A stretch of DNA of 64,000 nt from Gracilinema caldarium DSM 7334 (GCF_000219725.1 NC_015732.1:186001-250000), one strand, 5' to 3'; counted from the stretch's first letter, positions 16,642-25,950 are shown. The notes: generated by a model not told the origin, from the letters alone. Translations and numbers: made by a program.

Positions 16642-18591
16642 TTATGACGAGGGCGTGCGGCGAGACTTGTGTTTGAGCTCCGGTCGGTTTCCTCCTCCTG
16701 ACCGGGGCTCGCTTTTTTTGTGTGGTGCCTCTGGCTTTTGATGTGCCGAGCTTGCAGTACCCGGTATCAGACAGTTCGGTCTGTTTCCGATTAAATCTTC
16801 CCTTCCTGCCTGTATCAAAGCTTCACGAACCAGGGGCCAGTTTTCCGGTTTATCGAATTGAAGCAGAGCTCTTTGTAGTTTTCGTTCCCGTTCGCCTCGG
16901 CTTACCGTGATTGGTCCCATGGTGCGGGGGTCTAGGCCTGTGTAATACATGGCTGTCGAAAGAGTCCCCGGGGTTGGGTAAAAATCCTGCACCTGGTCAG
17001 GGATAAAGCCCGTTTTTTTGAGATATTCGGCCAGTTCTATGGCCTCATTGAGACCGGAGCCCGGGTGGCTCGCGATGAAATAGGGTATGAGATATTGTTT
17101 TAAACCCAGCTTCCGGTTAATCGCTTCAAATTTTTTTCTAAATTGTTCATAGACCCGGTTGCCGCTTTTTCCCATGATATTGAGTACCGTATCTGATACA
17201 TGCTCCGGGGCTACCTTGAGCTGGCCTGAAACATGATAAGCGCAGAGTTCTTCGAGAAAAGCTTCGCCAAAGTTGTGGTCCAGCAGAAGGTAATCGAAAC
17301 GGATGCCCGATCGGATAAATACCTTTTTAATGCCGGGTAAAGCCCTCAGTTTTCGAAGTACCTCCAGGTATTCCCGGTGATCCGCTCTAAGGGTAGAGCA
17401 GGCTTCCGGAGAAAGGCATTCTTTTGTTGTGCAGGCGCCGCCTTTAGCCTGTTTGGGACAGGGGGGCCTGAAAAAGTTTGCTGTTGGGCCTCCTACATCG
17501 TGAATATAGCCCTTAAACTCTGGCAGTTCTCGAAGCAGCGCTGCTTCCCGGAGAAGGCTTTTCTGACTGCGGCCTCGAACTACCCGGCCCTGATGAAAGG
17601 TGATGGCGCAGAAGGAACAACTGCCGTAACAGCCCCGGCTCGAAACGAGGGAAAAGGCTACTTCGGTCAGGGCCGGGATGCCTCCAGCCTGCTGGTAGAC
17701 CGGATGGGACTGACGGGTGTAGGGAAGCTCATAGATATGGTCTAGTTCTTCTGTAGTGGGAGGAAGAGGCGGTGGATTTTGGATAACCCAGCGGGTGTCG
17801 GTTTTTTCGATGAGTATCTTTCCCGAAATGGGGTCCGCATGTTCTTTCTGGAGCATGAAATGCCAGGCATAGGCACGCTTGCCCGTCTCATCGGGACGGG
17901 CCACCGTTTCGAAGTCAGGGAGCCGAACAGTACAATGAGGATCGAGCAGTGGTTCTCCATAGTTAAAAACGCAGGTCCCCCGTACATCGGTAATGGTATG
18001 AATTGGCTCCCCTGCGGCAAGACGCCGGGCTATTTCAGTGATTGGTTTTTCTCCCATGCCATAGACCAGGAGATCCGCCTTGGAATCGAGGAGTATGGAG
18101 CGGCGAACCTTATCGGTCCAGTAGTCGTAATGGACAAGCCGGCGGAGGCTGGCTTCTATACCTCCGATGATGACAGGGACTCCCTTGCAAACACTGCGGA
18201 TACCCTCCACGTACTTGAGGGTAGCCCGGTCAGGCCGGTATCCCGCTTTGCCGCCCGGTGAGTAAGCATCTTCTGACCGCTTGCGGCGGTTGGCTGTATA
18301 GTGGGCCACCATGGAATCCATGTTGCCTGCTCCAACGAGGAATGCGAGCCGGGGTACTCCCAAAGCAAGATAGCTTTGAGGATTCGTCCAGTCCGGCTGG
18401 GCTATGATGCCCACCCGATAGCCCTCAGCTTCGAGCACTCTGCCGATAACGGCAGCAGCAAAGGATGGATGGTCCACATAAGCATCCCCCGAGATAAAGA
18501 CAAAATCGAGGCTGTCCCAGCCCCGTTCTGCCAGATCTTCCTGAGATATGGGTAAAAACTGTGTTCTTAAGGGGTTATAGGTATGGGACAC
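16642..18591 (-). CDS. YgiQ family radical SAM protein
   Basis: A 649-residue member of the YgiQ (UPF0313) group. The N-terminal domain shows FISGDAYVDHPSFAAAVIGR, followed by GGIEASLRRLVHYDYWTDKVRRSIL. The radical SAM cluster motif CYGSCSFC (CxxxCxxC) is in the middle of the protein, after VSSRGC. KVAPEHVSDTVL and the FYPTPGTLSTAMYYTGLDP region near the C-terminus are typical. The last ~50 residues are polar and basic. Its substrate is unknown to me. It lies 15 bp downstream of the small NFU gene, suggesting joint transcription, which fits an iron-sulfur enzyme next to a cluster carrier. Confidence 0.9.
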   Translation of the reverse strand: MSHTYNPLRTQFLPISQEDLAERGWDSLDFVFISGDAYVDHPSFAAAVIGRVLEAEGYRVGIIAQPDWTNPQSYLALGVPRLAFLVGAGNMDSMVAHYTANRRKRSEDAYSPGGKAGYRPDRATLKYVEGIRSVCKGVPVIIGGIEASLRRLVHYDYWTDKVRRSILLDSKADLLVYGMGEKPITEIARRLAAGEPIHTITDVRGTCVFNYGEPLLDPHCTVRLPDFETVARPDETGKRAYAWHFMLQKEHADPISGKILIEKTDTRWVIQNPPPLPPTTEELDHIYELPYTRQSHPVYQQAGGIPALTEVAFSLVSSRGCYGSCSFCAITFHQGRVVRGRSQKSLLREAALLRELPEFKGYIHDVGGPTANFFRPPCPKQAKGGACTTKECLSPEACSTLRADHREYLEVLRKLRALPGIKKVFIRSGIRFDYLLLDHNFGEAFLEELCAYHVSGQLKVAPEHVSDTVLNIMGKSGNRVYEQFRKKFEAINRKLGLKQYLIPYFIASHPGSGLNEAIELAEYLKKTGFIPDQVQDFYPTPGTLSTAMYYTGLDPRTMGPITVSRGERERKLQRALLQFDKPENWPLVREALIQAGREDLIGNRPNCLIPGTASSAHQKPEAPHKKSEPRSGGGNRPELKHKSRRTPSS

Positions 18592-18606
18592 TACAGACAG
18601 AGGCGC

Positions 18607-18831
18607 TTATACACCGATAACAGAGCTAACTTCAGGAACAACCTTTTTTAGGTATTTTTCAATCCCCATTCGCAGGGTCATCTGGGACATAGGGCAGGAA
18701 CCGCAGGCACCAGTAAGTTTAAGAGAGACCACCCCGTCTTCGCTTACGGAAACAAATTCCACATCACCCCCATCGGCCTGGAGTGAGGGGCGTACATCTT
18801 CTAGGGCTGTTTTTATTCGTTCTTCGAGCAT
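18607..18831 (-). CDS. NFU-type iron-sulfur cluster carrier
   Basis: A 74-residue protein corresponding to the C-terminal NFU domain of NifU: IKTALEDVRPSLQADGGDVEFVSV, LTGACGSCPMSQMTLRMGIE and a VPEV ending. The CGSCP pair of cysteines is the cluster-binding motif; dimers of such domains hold a [4Fe-4S] cluster and pass it to client enzymes. The length equals a stand-alone NFU domain. AGGATG stands before the ATG. It is followed closely by the radical SAM gene ygiQ, a plausible client. Confidence 0.92.
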   Translation of the reverse strand: MLEERIKTALEDVRPSLQADGGDVEFVSVSEDGVVSLKLTGACGSCPMSQMTLRMGIEKYLKKVVPEVSSVIGV

Positions 18832-18900
18832 ACATCCTCCATAATGAGAACCTTAGTATAACTATAAGCTATTAGTCCTGCAAGGGATCTGAGGATGAGC

Positions 18901-19104
18901 TTAATAATGAGGCGGTTTGCGGTTGGGGATTTCTTCCAGTTCCTTAGTAAGAAGGAGTATTTTATCTTTAAGCACCCGGTGTTCCTGTTGTAATTTCTCC
19001 GCGAGCCTGTTTTGTTCTACCACAACCGCCTGCAGCCGCTCAACAAAGTCCTCGATGTAGGCGAGCTTAATCTCTAGCCGGTCCAGCCGTTCATCAACCT
19101 GCAT
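18901..19104 (-). CDS. SlyX-like short coiled-coil protein
   Basis: A 67-residue protein with a heptad-like pattern from VDERLDRLEIKLAYIEDFVERLQAVVVEQNRLAEKLQQEHRVL onward, ending NRKPPHY. The end resembles the IPPHY tail that characterises SlyX. The function of SlyX proteins is not known. ATG at 19104 is favoured because AAGGAAG lies upstream in the transcript; the same frame extends to 19227 but that part resembles leader sequence and carries no good ribosome site. It is divergent from pfk, sharing a 153-bp intergenic region. Confidence 0.75.
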   Translation of the reverse strand: MQVDERLDRLEIKLAYIEDFVERLQAVVVEQNRLAEKLQQEHRVLKDKILLLTKELEEIPNRKPPHY

Positions 19105-19190
19105 GATGATTTCTTCCTTAAGATGGGATGATAGCCTATGAGTATAGAGTAGGTCTATAAGCGAATATTGTCCGACTTTTTGTCGCACCA

Positions 19191-19219
19191 TTGAAGGTGA
19201 ATGTATGAAATCGTATACT
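19191..19219 (+). promoter_or_regulatory. Promoter of pfk
   Basis: TTGAAG (19191-19196), 17-bp spacer and TATACT (19214-19219). Predicted start near 19226, about 32 nt before the pfk ATG, with AAGGAGGA in the leader. Confidence 0.6.
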
Positions 19220-19257
19220 TGTTGCAAGATACTTTTTCTGGCCCCAAGGAGGACCCC

Positions 19258-20625
19258 ATGAGTGATGATTTTGATTTTACCGTTGAGGATCTTGGCAAAC
19301 GAACCATAGAATCTCCCATAAGTCTTTCCCGGATTTCCGGTGATTTTATAGCAAATTATGTAAGTGACGAAGAGTTTGTCCGCTACCGGTCAGAGGTAAA
19401 GCTCGGCGATCAGCCGAAGGTAGAACGGAAAATGGTCTTTGAAAAGGCCGGTCCCCGGGAAAAAATCTATTTTTCGCCGAACCATGTGCATGCGGGTATT
19501 GTAACCTGCGGTGGTCTCTGTCCCGGTTTGAACGATGTTATCCGGGCTATTGTGCGGGCCCTCTGGTATCTCTATGGGGTTCGCCGGATTTCTGGCATAA
19601 AATATGGATACAAGGGCTTTTTACCCGAATATGGTTTTGATATTAAACCGCTGGATCCGGATATTGTAGACGATATTCACAAGATTGGTGGTACCATACT
19701 AGGAACTGCCCGTGGTGGGGGCAAGCAGGTAACTGAAATTGTCGATGCCATTGAGCGGCTGAATCTCAATATCCTTTTTGCTATCGGTGGCGATGGCACC
19801 CAGCGGGGGGCGCTGGATATTGCCAATGAAATTACCCGGCGGGGCTTAAAAATTGCCGTGGTTGGGATTCCCAAGACGGTAGATAATGACTTTTCATTTA
19901 TCGATAAGTCCTTTGGGTTTGATACGGCGGTGGTAAAGGCGGTCGAAGCGGTGACGGCGGCCCACATGGAGGCCCATTCCCAGATTAACGGTATTGGTCT
20001 AGTAAAGCTCATGGGACGGGAATCGGGCTTTATTGCAGCCCATACGGCCCTAGCGAGCCATGAAGTGAATTTTGTGCTTATTCCCGAAGTCCCCTTTGAT
20101 ATCGAAGGGCCGAACGGGCTCCTTGCTCACCTGGAAAAACGGCTGGAAAAACGTAAACATGCGGTTATTATAGTAGCCGAAGGGGCAATGCAGGATCAGC
20201 TCGTAAAGGACTCAAAGACCGACGCATCGGGAAACCTGAAATTTGCCGATGTGGGTATATATCTCCGGGATAAGATTCAGGCCTATTTTGACGCTAAGGG
20301 TATGGAAATAAATCTTAAATATATAGATCCCAGCTATACCATCCGGGCGTCCCCGGCGGAGCCTGTCGATTCAATTTACTGTGAACGGCTTGGCAATGCG
20401 GCGGTTCATGCAGCTATGGCGGGGAAAACCAAGGTGCTTATCGGGCTTGTGAATAATGAATTTGTTCATCTGCCCACCAAGGTAGCGGTCTCCCGACGGA
20501 ACCATGTGGATCCTGAAGGCAGTCTCTGGCGGGATACCTTGGAAGCAACCCATCAACCTATTCTGATGGTAAACAGTAAGACCTTAAGTGATGCTCTTGG
20601 TGTAAAACCGGCAAAGGAATCCTAA
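19258..20625 (+). CDS. pfk: 6-phosphofructokinase, group X (G/K) type
   Basis: Phosphorylates fructose 6-phosphate in glycolysis. The 455-residue protein has [36 protein letters not shown] and [12 protein letters not shown]. The GGDGT pattern keeps Gly at the position that is Asp in typical pyrophosphate enzymes, while PKTVDND carries the Lys that typical ATP enzymes lack. This G/K combination marks the clade seen in spirochaetes and trypanosomatids; several members use ATP, so the phosphoryl donor should not be assumed to be pyrophosphate. The start at 19258 follows AAGGAGGA. The stop overlaps the next gene by one base (TAATG). Confidence 0.92.
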   Translation: MSDDFDFTVEDLGKRTIESPISLSRISGDFIANYVSDEEFVRYRSEVKLGDQPKVERKMVFEKAGPREKIYFSPNHVHAGIVTCGGLCPGLNDVIRAIVRALWYLYGVRRISGIKYGYKGFLPEYGFDIKPLDPDIVDDIHKIGGTILGTARGGGKQVTEIVDAIERLNLNILFAIGGDGTQRGALDIANEITRRGLKIAVVGIPKTVDNDFSFIDKSFGFDTAVVKAVEAVTAAHMEAHSQINGIGLVKLMGRESGFIAAHTALASHEVNFVLIPEVPFDIEGPNGLLAHLEKRLEKRKHAVIIVAEGAMQDQLVKDSKTDASGNLKFADVGIYLRDKIQAYFDAKGMEINLKYIDPSYTIRASPAEPVDSIYCERLGNAAVHAAMAGKTKVLIGLVNNEFVHLPTKVAVSRRNHVDPEGSLWRDTLEATHQPILMVNSKTLSDALGVKPAKES

Positions 20626-21998
20626 TGAGACTGATAGATACCAAGGAAGATGTGTTACTTCTCGAATTAGGCGGTGTGGATGCAGATTTATCTGACGAGG
20701 ATATTGAAGTGTCCTTTTCAGAGGCCTTACAACAGGCACTGGCACGGGTACATTCAGGTCCGGTGGCGCTCCTTCCCCCGGACGGGACCAGGTTCCATTC
20801 CCGGGCAGGCTACCTGACCGACATAGCAAGCCGCATACTCACCAGGTGGTCCTCGGGGGACCGGCTTGGCATGGTTATGCCTGCCCTGGGTACCCATATG
20901 CCCATGACTGAGGGAGAGCTAGCCCGGATGTTTCCCGGTACGCCTCTGCAGAAGTTTCGCAGCCATGATTGGAGGCGGGATGTACTCACCCTGGGGCGCC
21001 TGGAAGCTGATTGGGTTGAACAGGCTGCTGAGGGGGCAGTTCGTTTTGATTGGCCGGTGCAGGTTAACAAGGCCCTCTTGGAAAATGACTATTCTCTTAT
21101 TGTTTCCCTTGGCCAGGTGGTTCCCCACGAAGTTATTGGGATGGCAAACCATTTAAAAAACCTCTTTGTGGGAACCGGCGGCAAGGAGGCTATCGATAAA
21201 AGCCACTTTACCGGTGCAGCCTATGGCATGGAGCGGATGATGGGCCGTTTGAATACACCGGTCCGGGCCCTGTTTGATGAGGGCTATCGCCGTTTCGGGA
21301 ACCTTTTACCGCCTATCTTGTGGGCGCTTACGGTCGTGGGAAGCAGGAGCGAAGCAGAGGCCCATCGTACAGGGAAAAAGCCCGGGTCCCTTGCAGTCCG
21401 GGGGCTCTTTGTAGGTTTTGGCCGGTCCTGCTTTGAAAAGGCTGCAGCCCTTGCCCGGCAGGTGAATGTGGATCTGCTGGATGAACCTATACAAAAGGCG
21501 GTTGTTTATCTGGAGCCTGAGGAGTTCCGGACCACCTGGTTGGGAAACAAGGCGGTGTATCGTACCCGGATGGCCATGGCCGATGGGGGTGAACTCTTGA
21601 TTCTGGCACCGGGACTGGAGCGGTTTGGTGAAGATCGGGGGATCGATGCTCTTATTCGGAAGCATGGTTATCGGCCCGCGGCAGAAATCCGGCGGCGGGT
21701 AGAAGCTGATAGGGAACTGCAGGAAGCGCTCAGTGCAGCAGCTCATCTGATTCATGGTTCGAGCGAAGGACGCTTTACGGTTCGCTATTGTCCTGGTCCG
21801 GGGGTGAGCCGGGAAGAGATTGAATCCGTCGGCTATGAATGGGGTGACCTGTCAGAGGCTCTTGAGCGGTATGCTATTACAAAGCTAAGTCTGGGTTGGA
21901 ATACCATGGCCGATGGAGAGCGGATATTCTTTGTCCCCAATCCTGCCCTGGGACTCTGGGCAGAAAAGAACCGGTTTATTAATTCTCCTATTGTGTAG
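20625..21998 (+). CDS. LarA-like (DUF2088) nickel-pincer racemase family protein
   Basis: A 457-residue protein with features of the LarA lactate racemase family: LLPPDGTRFHSRAG (resembling the PDxTR motif), a GTHMPMTEGEL loop with the conserved His, GQVVPHEVIGM, and FVGTGGKEAIDKSH, where the Lys and His would correspond to pincer cofactor ligands. These correspondences are read by eye and the family is broad, so the substrate is unknown. Its start overlaps the pfk stop by one base, so both are one transcript. No larB, larC or larE is visible in the window. The 3' end overlaps the antisense stop of a decayed ATPase remnant. Confidence 0.75.
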   Translation: MRLIDTKEDVLLLELGGVDADLSDEDIEVSFSEALQQALARVHSGPVALLPPDGTRFHSRAGYLTDIASRILTRWSSGDRLGMVMPALGTHMPMTEGELARMFPGTPLQKFRSHDWRRDVLTLGRLEADWVEQAAEGAVRFDWPVQVNKALLENDYSLIVSLGQVVPHEVIGMANHLKNLFVGTGGKEAIDKSHFTGAAYGMERMMGRLNTPVRALFDEGYRRFGNLLPPILWALTVVGSRSEAEAHRTGKKPGSLAVRGLFVGFGRSCFEKAAALARQVNVDLLDEPIQKAVVYLEPEEFRTTWLGNKAVYRTRMAMADGGELLILAPGLERFGEDRGIDALIRKHGYRPAAEIRRRVEADRELQEALSAAAHLIHGSSEGRFTVRYCPGPGVSREEIESVGYEWGDLSEALERYAITKLSLGWNTMADGERIFFVPNPALGLWAEKNRFINSPIV

Positions 21999-22408
21999 GT
22001 TCCAACAGTACGTCAAGAAATTGGTTTCGCGAAATCAGGCTTACTGGGGTTTTATAGGTTTCGAGCCATTGGCTGATTGTTTTTCTCCTTTGGCTCTGCC
22101 ATTTTATCTCGTAGGCGGTAAGGGTTCCTCCCGCTTCTACGACAAGGTCGATCTTTTTCTAATCATAGGTCCGCCAAGAGGGCTTCTAGATCATTGTGAA
22201 CATCAAGTCGATTAAAGATGAAAATAATATCATAGGAATGAAAAAATAGCTGGTATGTTTCAATTTTTCTTGTTGTAAGGATAGTAGCTAGATCCATATC
22301 TTCACCGGTGGATGAGAAAATCCTCTTCTTTCGGTTTGTAAGCATTTGTTTGATCAGCATGGTTTTCCCTACCTGTCGTGCTCCATCTGGAAAATAGTAA
22401 AATAGTCA
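21988..22408 (-). pseudogene. Eroded AAA/DUF4143 ATPase remnant
   Basis: Minus-strand reading shows DGARQVGKTMLIKQML near 22391-22344, a Walker A with the GARQVGKT form typical of ATPases that carry DUF4143, then a frame that ends at 22163 soon after FHSYDIIFIF (where IFIDEAQ is expected). In another frame, from about 22147 to a stop at 21988-21990, lies KIDLVVEAGGTLTAYEIKW followed by VSLISRNQFLDVLL, matching the C-terminal end of the same family. The middle, about 250-300 codons, is absent. The piece is a deletion-frameshift relic in the gap between the LarA-like gene and the histidine kinase. Confidence 0.8.
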
Positions 22409-22411
22409 AAT

Positions 22412-22443
22412 AACTGACCAAGTTTTGCTTAATTTGGTCAGTT
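22412..22443. repeat. 10-bp inverted repeat beside the ATPase remnant
   Basis: AACTGACCAA (22412-22421) and TTGGTCAGTT (22434-22443) are perfect reverse complements with a 12-nt spacer. It lies just upstream (minus sense) of the ATPase remnant and 23 bp after the histidine kinase stop, so it may be an old operator of the former or a terminator of neither; there is no T run. Confidence 0.6.
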
Positions 22444-22465
22444 GGCTAACAATAGTTTATTTCAC

Positions 22466-23770
22466 CTACACGGGAAGTATAAGTGTAATCATGGTACCTT
22501 TGCCGGGGGTGCTGGTAATATCAAGACTTCCCCCAGATCGACTAACCCGTTCGATCGTTCCGCTCAGACCGAGTCCGTGGGATGTGGAAAATTGACTGTC
22601 CGGTGAGGCTATCCCTGCTTTAATTTCCTTAATCCGTTCAAGGCTGATACCCTGACCAGTGTCTTGTATTGTAAATACTATATATGGCTTTTTGTTTTTT
22701 TCTTTTTTTTCGGCAGTAATACTAATACTGCCCTCATTAGTATATTTAATGGCATTGTCCATAAGGTTTTCGATGATTCTGATAAACTCACTTTTAGGCA
22801 TGTCTGGTTTTGGAATATTATGTGATATCTTGATGGTAACGGACAACCCCTTTGTTTCTGCTATTAAACGATAACTGCTTAAGGCATGATCAACTAGGTT
22901 TATTAAGGTTTCCTTTTTATCTGACGCTTCATTCTCGATATTTTCCGGTTCTAGTATAGATTGAATAAGATCCAGCATAAATTTATTTGAACGGGAGAGT
23001 ATATCCACATAGTGTTGTTGTTCTTCAGTCAGCTCTGTAGCAGCAAGTAAAGCCTGTACACCCATTATTGAGGTAATGGGGGAACGAAGATCGTGGGTTA
23101 GTGTTGCTAGACGTACCTGTTCATCCTGTCGAATATCAGAAATGATTTTTTCCAGATTATGGTTCATAATTCGACGAGCTTCTGCGATCTGTTCTAAACG
23201 CTCAAAGTATTTTCGTAAGAATGTATTAATCCCTAAAGCGGATATATGTAAAATAATGACTCCAATGCGTGCATTAATCACTGCAGGTGTAATATAGGAG
23301 TTAAACAGGAGTTCCAGAATATCAATGATGATTGCGATAATAAGTAGCCCTAAGGCACAGCGAAACTGGTTAGAATATAGTCCTATAAGGACAATGGCCG
23401 CAAAAAAAACAAGTGCTGCAAGCGACATGAGGGATCCTGATATGGCTTTATAAAAAGAAGACAGTATGACAGCTGCTGCTACAGACAGGCTGCCTCCAAA
23501 AAAGAGAATCGGAATAGCGGCTTTATAAAGTTTCAATTTAAGTAGCAAGAGGCAAAGCATTACCGATAAACTTGATCCTAATCGGGTAATAGTAAATACA
23601 TCAGGGCCTCTTAGAATATCAAAGCTGATGGTTGAAATAATAATTGGAAAAAGAACAATAAGAAAACGGACAAGGTATTCCTTTCGTAATCTATCGGGTG
23701 AAAGGATGTAATTGTCTTCTTCTCCTAGGATCCAGATTGTAAGCTGGTTAAAAAATCGTGGATATTTCAT
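22466..23770 (-). CDS. Membrane sensor histidine kinase
   Basis: About 434 residues. The N-terminal half has six or so hydrophobic segments (roughly residues 35-205) with no recognisable extracellular domain. It is followed by a HisKA domain with LATLTHDLRSPITSIMG (phospho-acceptor His) and a HATPase with ENLMDNAIKYTNEGSI (N box), IQDTGQGIS (G1) and SHGLGLS (G2). The final GKGTMITLILP closes the ATPase. The start at 23770 is inside the 3' end of the upstream methyltransferase gene, with no strong ribosome site, suggesting coupling; an in-frame ATG at 23800 is an alternative. No response regulator is adjacent, so the partner is unknown. Confidence 0.9.
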   Translation of the reverse strand: MKYPRFFNQLTIWILGEEDNYILSPDRLRKEYLVRFLIVLFPIIISTISFDILRGPDVFTITRLGSSLSVMLCLLLLKLKLYKAAIPILFFGGSLSVAAAVILSSFYKAISGSLMSLAALVFFAAIVLIGLYSNQFRCALGLLIIAIIIDILELLFNSYITPAVINARIGVIILHISALGINTFLRKYFERLEQIAEARRIMNHNLEKIISDIRQDEQVRLATLTHDLRSPITSIMGVQALLAATELTEEQQHYVDILSRSNKFMLDLIQSILEPENIENEASDKKETLINLVDHALSSYRLIAETKGLSVTIKISHNIPKPDMPKSEFIRIIENLMDNAIKYTNEGSISITAEKKEKNKKPYIVFTIQDTGQGISLERIKEIKAGIASPDSQFSTSHGLGLSGTIERVSRSGGSLDITSTPGKGTMITLILPV

Positions 23771-24506
23771 GAAGAAACAAGGTTGCCGCCTGGGCAACAT
23801 TTAGACTTTCAATCTGGCCTGATCCAGGGATCCGGACCAAATATGAACAGGCCCGTTCTACCTCCAGCGAAAGACCTGTTTCTTCGTTACCAACTACGAC
23901 TGCAAATCCGTGGGGGAATGGGTCTGCCAATGTCGGAAGGTCTTTGAGCCGGAGCCGCGCCCGATGATGAGCACCAAGTACCAGCATTTTTTTTTCAGCA
24001 GCCTTTACAAAGGCTTCTATATTATCTGCTTTGCGGATACGGACATATTCCATACCTCCCTCAGCTACCCGGTATGCGCTGGTGGTAAGCCTGGCTTCTC
24101 GATCCCGTTCTGATAGAATAATCCAGGTAGCTCCAAAAAAGGCTGCAGAACGAATGATAGCTCCCAGGTTATTATCATTGCCCACCGAATCCAGAATAAG
24201 ACCGATTTGCCTTTTGCTACTCCATTCATCAAGCTCTTGAGATGAAATCGTTGGCGGTTCAGGTTCCATGATCATGGCGACTACCCCTTGGTGTCGGGGG
24301 CTTTTACAAAGCCGTTCTAACTCATCATCTTCACAAAATTTATAGAGTCTTTTTTGTTCTGCAAGGTATTTACAGGCTTTTGTAAAAATTGGTAACCGGT
24401 CTTTCCGCAAGAAAAGTCGGCGGATCTGTTCCGGATGTTGTTTGGCGAGGGCTGAGACGGCATTTACACCACAGACCGCAAGTTCATTGGTTTTTTTGTT
24501 TCTCAT
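23748..24506 (-). CDS. TrmH/SpoU-family RNA 2'-O-methyltransferase
   Basis: About 252 residues. An N-terminal RNA-binding substrate domain (ELAVCGVNAVSAL, VRHQGV-like SPRHQGVVAMI) precedes the SPOUT methyltransferase with LDSVGNDNNLGAIIRSAAFFGATW (motif 1; the usual Pro after D/N is not apparent), VVVGNEETGLS (motif 2) and IPGSGQIESLNVAQAATLFLHE (motif 3; usual IPM is IPG). The family methylates ribose 2'-OH in rRNA or tRNA; the target here is not predictable. The start at 24506 gives the typical N-terminus; ATG at 24551 is possible. It overlaps the histidine kinase gene by 23 nt. Confidence 0.9.
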   Translation of the reverse strand: MRNKKTNELAVCGVNAVSALAKQHPEQIRRLFLRKDRLPIFTKACKYLAEQKRLYKFCEDDELERLCKSPRHQGVVAMIMEPEPPTISSQELDEWSSKRQIGLILDSVGNDNNLGAIIRSAAFFGATWIILSERDREARLTTSAYRVAEGGMEYVRIRKADNIEAFVKAAEKKMLVLGAHHRARLRLKDLPTLADPFPHGFAVVVGNEETGLSLEVERACSYLVRIPGSGQIESLNVAQAATLFLHEISTIF

Positions 24507-24663
24507 GCTTTCACAAAAAGTATACATCAAAAAAGATATATTGTCATTCATGGAATATTGTTATTTAAAAAAAACTAAATTTTTAAATGTTTCTAATAAG
24601 CGTCTCTAAACATGAAAGCTTTTTAAGGTCATCCCATGGTGGATGCTGTTTTTTTGATTTTGC

Positions 24664-24693
24664 TTGACCTTAAGTTCAGTTGATTATCATACT
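24664..24693 (+). promoter_or_regulatory. Possible promoter of the alaX operon with near-zero leader
   Basis: TTGACC (24664-24669), 18-bp spacer and CATACT (24688-24693; 4 of 6 consensus). The ATG of the AlaX gene begins 6 nt later, so a transcript from here would start at or next to the start codon. An alternative -10 (TATCAT, 24685-24690) has a 15-bp spacer. Confidence 0.4.
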
Positions 24694-24699
24694 AGTTAT

Positions 24700-25950
24700 A
24701 TGAATACTGAGAAACTATATTATGAGCAGCCCTATTTGCAGGAGCTTGATGTACATATTATAGCTGCTGGAACCTATAACGGCCGGCCGGCCCTGGTGCT
24801 TGATAAAACAATTATGTATCCAGAAGGAGGCGGTCAGGGAGCTGACCATGGCTGGATTAATGATATCCCTGTTGTGGATGTACAATTCGGTGATGGGGCT
24901 TCGGTTGGCATGGAGGGTGAGTGTATATACCATATGATTGCTAATGAGGGGTCCGAGGCGGCCAATGTTGCCGATGCTGCTGCGGTGCTCCCCCTCGCCC
25001 CAGGGCCGGCCAGGCTTACCTTGGACCGGAAGCGGCGTCAGGACCTTTCTACTCAGCATACTGCCCAGCATCTTCTTTCTGCTACCATTCTGCGGCTCAC
25101 CGGTGCACCCACGGTGTCTATGCATCTGGGAGACCGTGTTAATACTATTGATGTGGATTTAACTCAGCTGACACAGGAAGAATTAACCTTTATTGAAAAT
25201 TCAGTTCAGGACCTTATTCGTGAAGATTACCGAATTATCACCCATCTTTGTCCTCCGGAGGATATAACTGCCTTTCCGTTGCGTAAAAAGCCACCGGAAG
25301 GAGAAAAACAGCTTCGTATTATAGAAATTGATGGGTATGATTATTCACCTTGTGCGGGGATCCATTTGTCTTCGACTGGAGCTATTGGTGCTCTGGCTGT
25401 TATAGGAGCAGAAAAATACAAAGGAATGATGAGAATATTTTTTATTGCAGGTAATCGGGTAATTCAACAATATCGGATGCTGCGAGAGACCGCAGGCGAG
25501 GCGAGCCGTGCCTTAAAAGTACCTCAGGATGAATTATCCAATGGAGTGGCGGCCTTGATAGAAAAATTGAATCTTCAGGAAAAAAAGTTGCTTATCCTTA
25601 AAGATAGACTCGCCAATTTTGAAGCCGCACATATTTTGGAAGAACAGAAGTATGGGAAGGTGCTTGTTAACATTTTTACTGATCGATCCTTAGATGATGC
25701 ACTTTGGGTTGGTCGGATTCTACAAAAAGCGTCAACACAATTTGTTTTAGTGGCTTCTGTACCAGAATTAAAGGTGGGACTTTTAACGAGCAGAACCGAT
25801 GTGGATCTAAGGCCTGTATGCAAGGAACTGCTGGCGGCCTATGGCGGCTCAGGTGGTGGTGGACCTACCTATTTCCAGGGCGCCTTTAATTCCCGGGATG
25901 ATTTAAACAGATTTATACAAGGAGTAGAAAGCCATGAGTATTTCAACTAA
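24700..25950 (+). CDS. AlaX-like alanyl-tRNA editing hydrolase with C-Ala region
   Basis: A 416-residue trans-editing factor related to the editing half of alanyl-tRNA synthetase, expected to hydrolyse mischarged Ser- or Gly-tRNA(Ala). The zinc motif HTAQHLLSA near residue 118 (HxxxH) and CAGIHLSSTGAIG near residue 225 (CxxxH) are intact. A coiled segment (LIEKLNLQEKKLLILKDRL) links to a C-terminal domain resembling the DHHA1/C-Ala part of AlaRS, ending near GGSGGGGPTYFQG. The start ATG at 24700 is chosen because no Shine-Dalgarno favours the TTG at 24664. It overlaps the adenosyltransferase gene by 17 nt. Confidence 0.9.
   Translation: MNTEKLYYEQPYLQELDVHIIAAGTYNGRPALVLDKTIMYPEGGGQGADHGWINDIPVVDVQFGDGASVGMEGECIYHMIANEGSEAANVADAAAVLPLAPGPARLTLDRKRRQDLSTQHTAQHLLSATILRLTGAPTVSMHLGDRVNTIDVDLTQLTQEELTFIENSVQDLIREDYRIITHLCPPEDITAFPLRKKPPEGEKQLRIIEIDGYDYSPCAGIHLSSTGAIGALAVIGAEKYKGMMRIFFIAGNRVIQQYRMLRETAGEASRALKVPQDELSNGVAALIEKLNLQEKKLLILKDRLANFEAAHILEEQKYGKVLVNIFTDRSLDDALWVGRILQKASTQFVLVASVPELKVGLLTSRTDVDLRPVCKELLAAYGGSGGGGPTYFQGAFNSRDDLNRFIQGVESHEYFN

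Noticed and set aside
22163-22360. 65-codon minus-strand frame as an intact gene
   Set aside because: It is the broken N-terminal part of the DUF4143 ATPase, ending just where the Walker B should follow.
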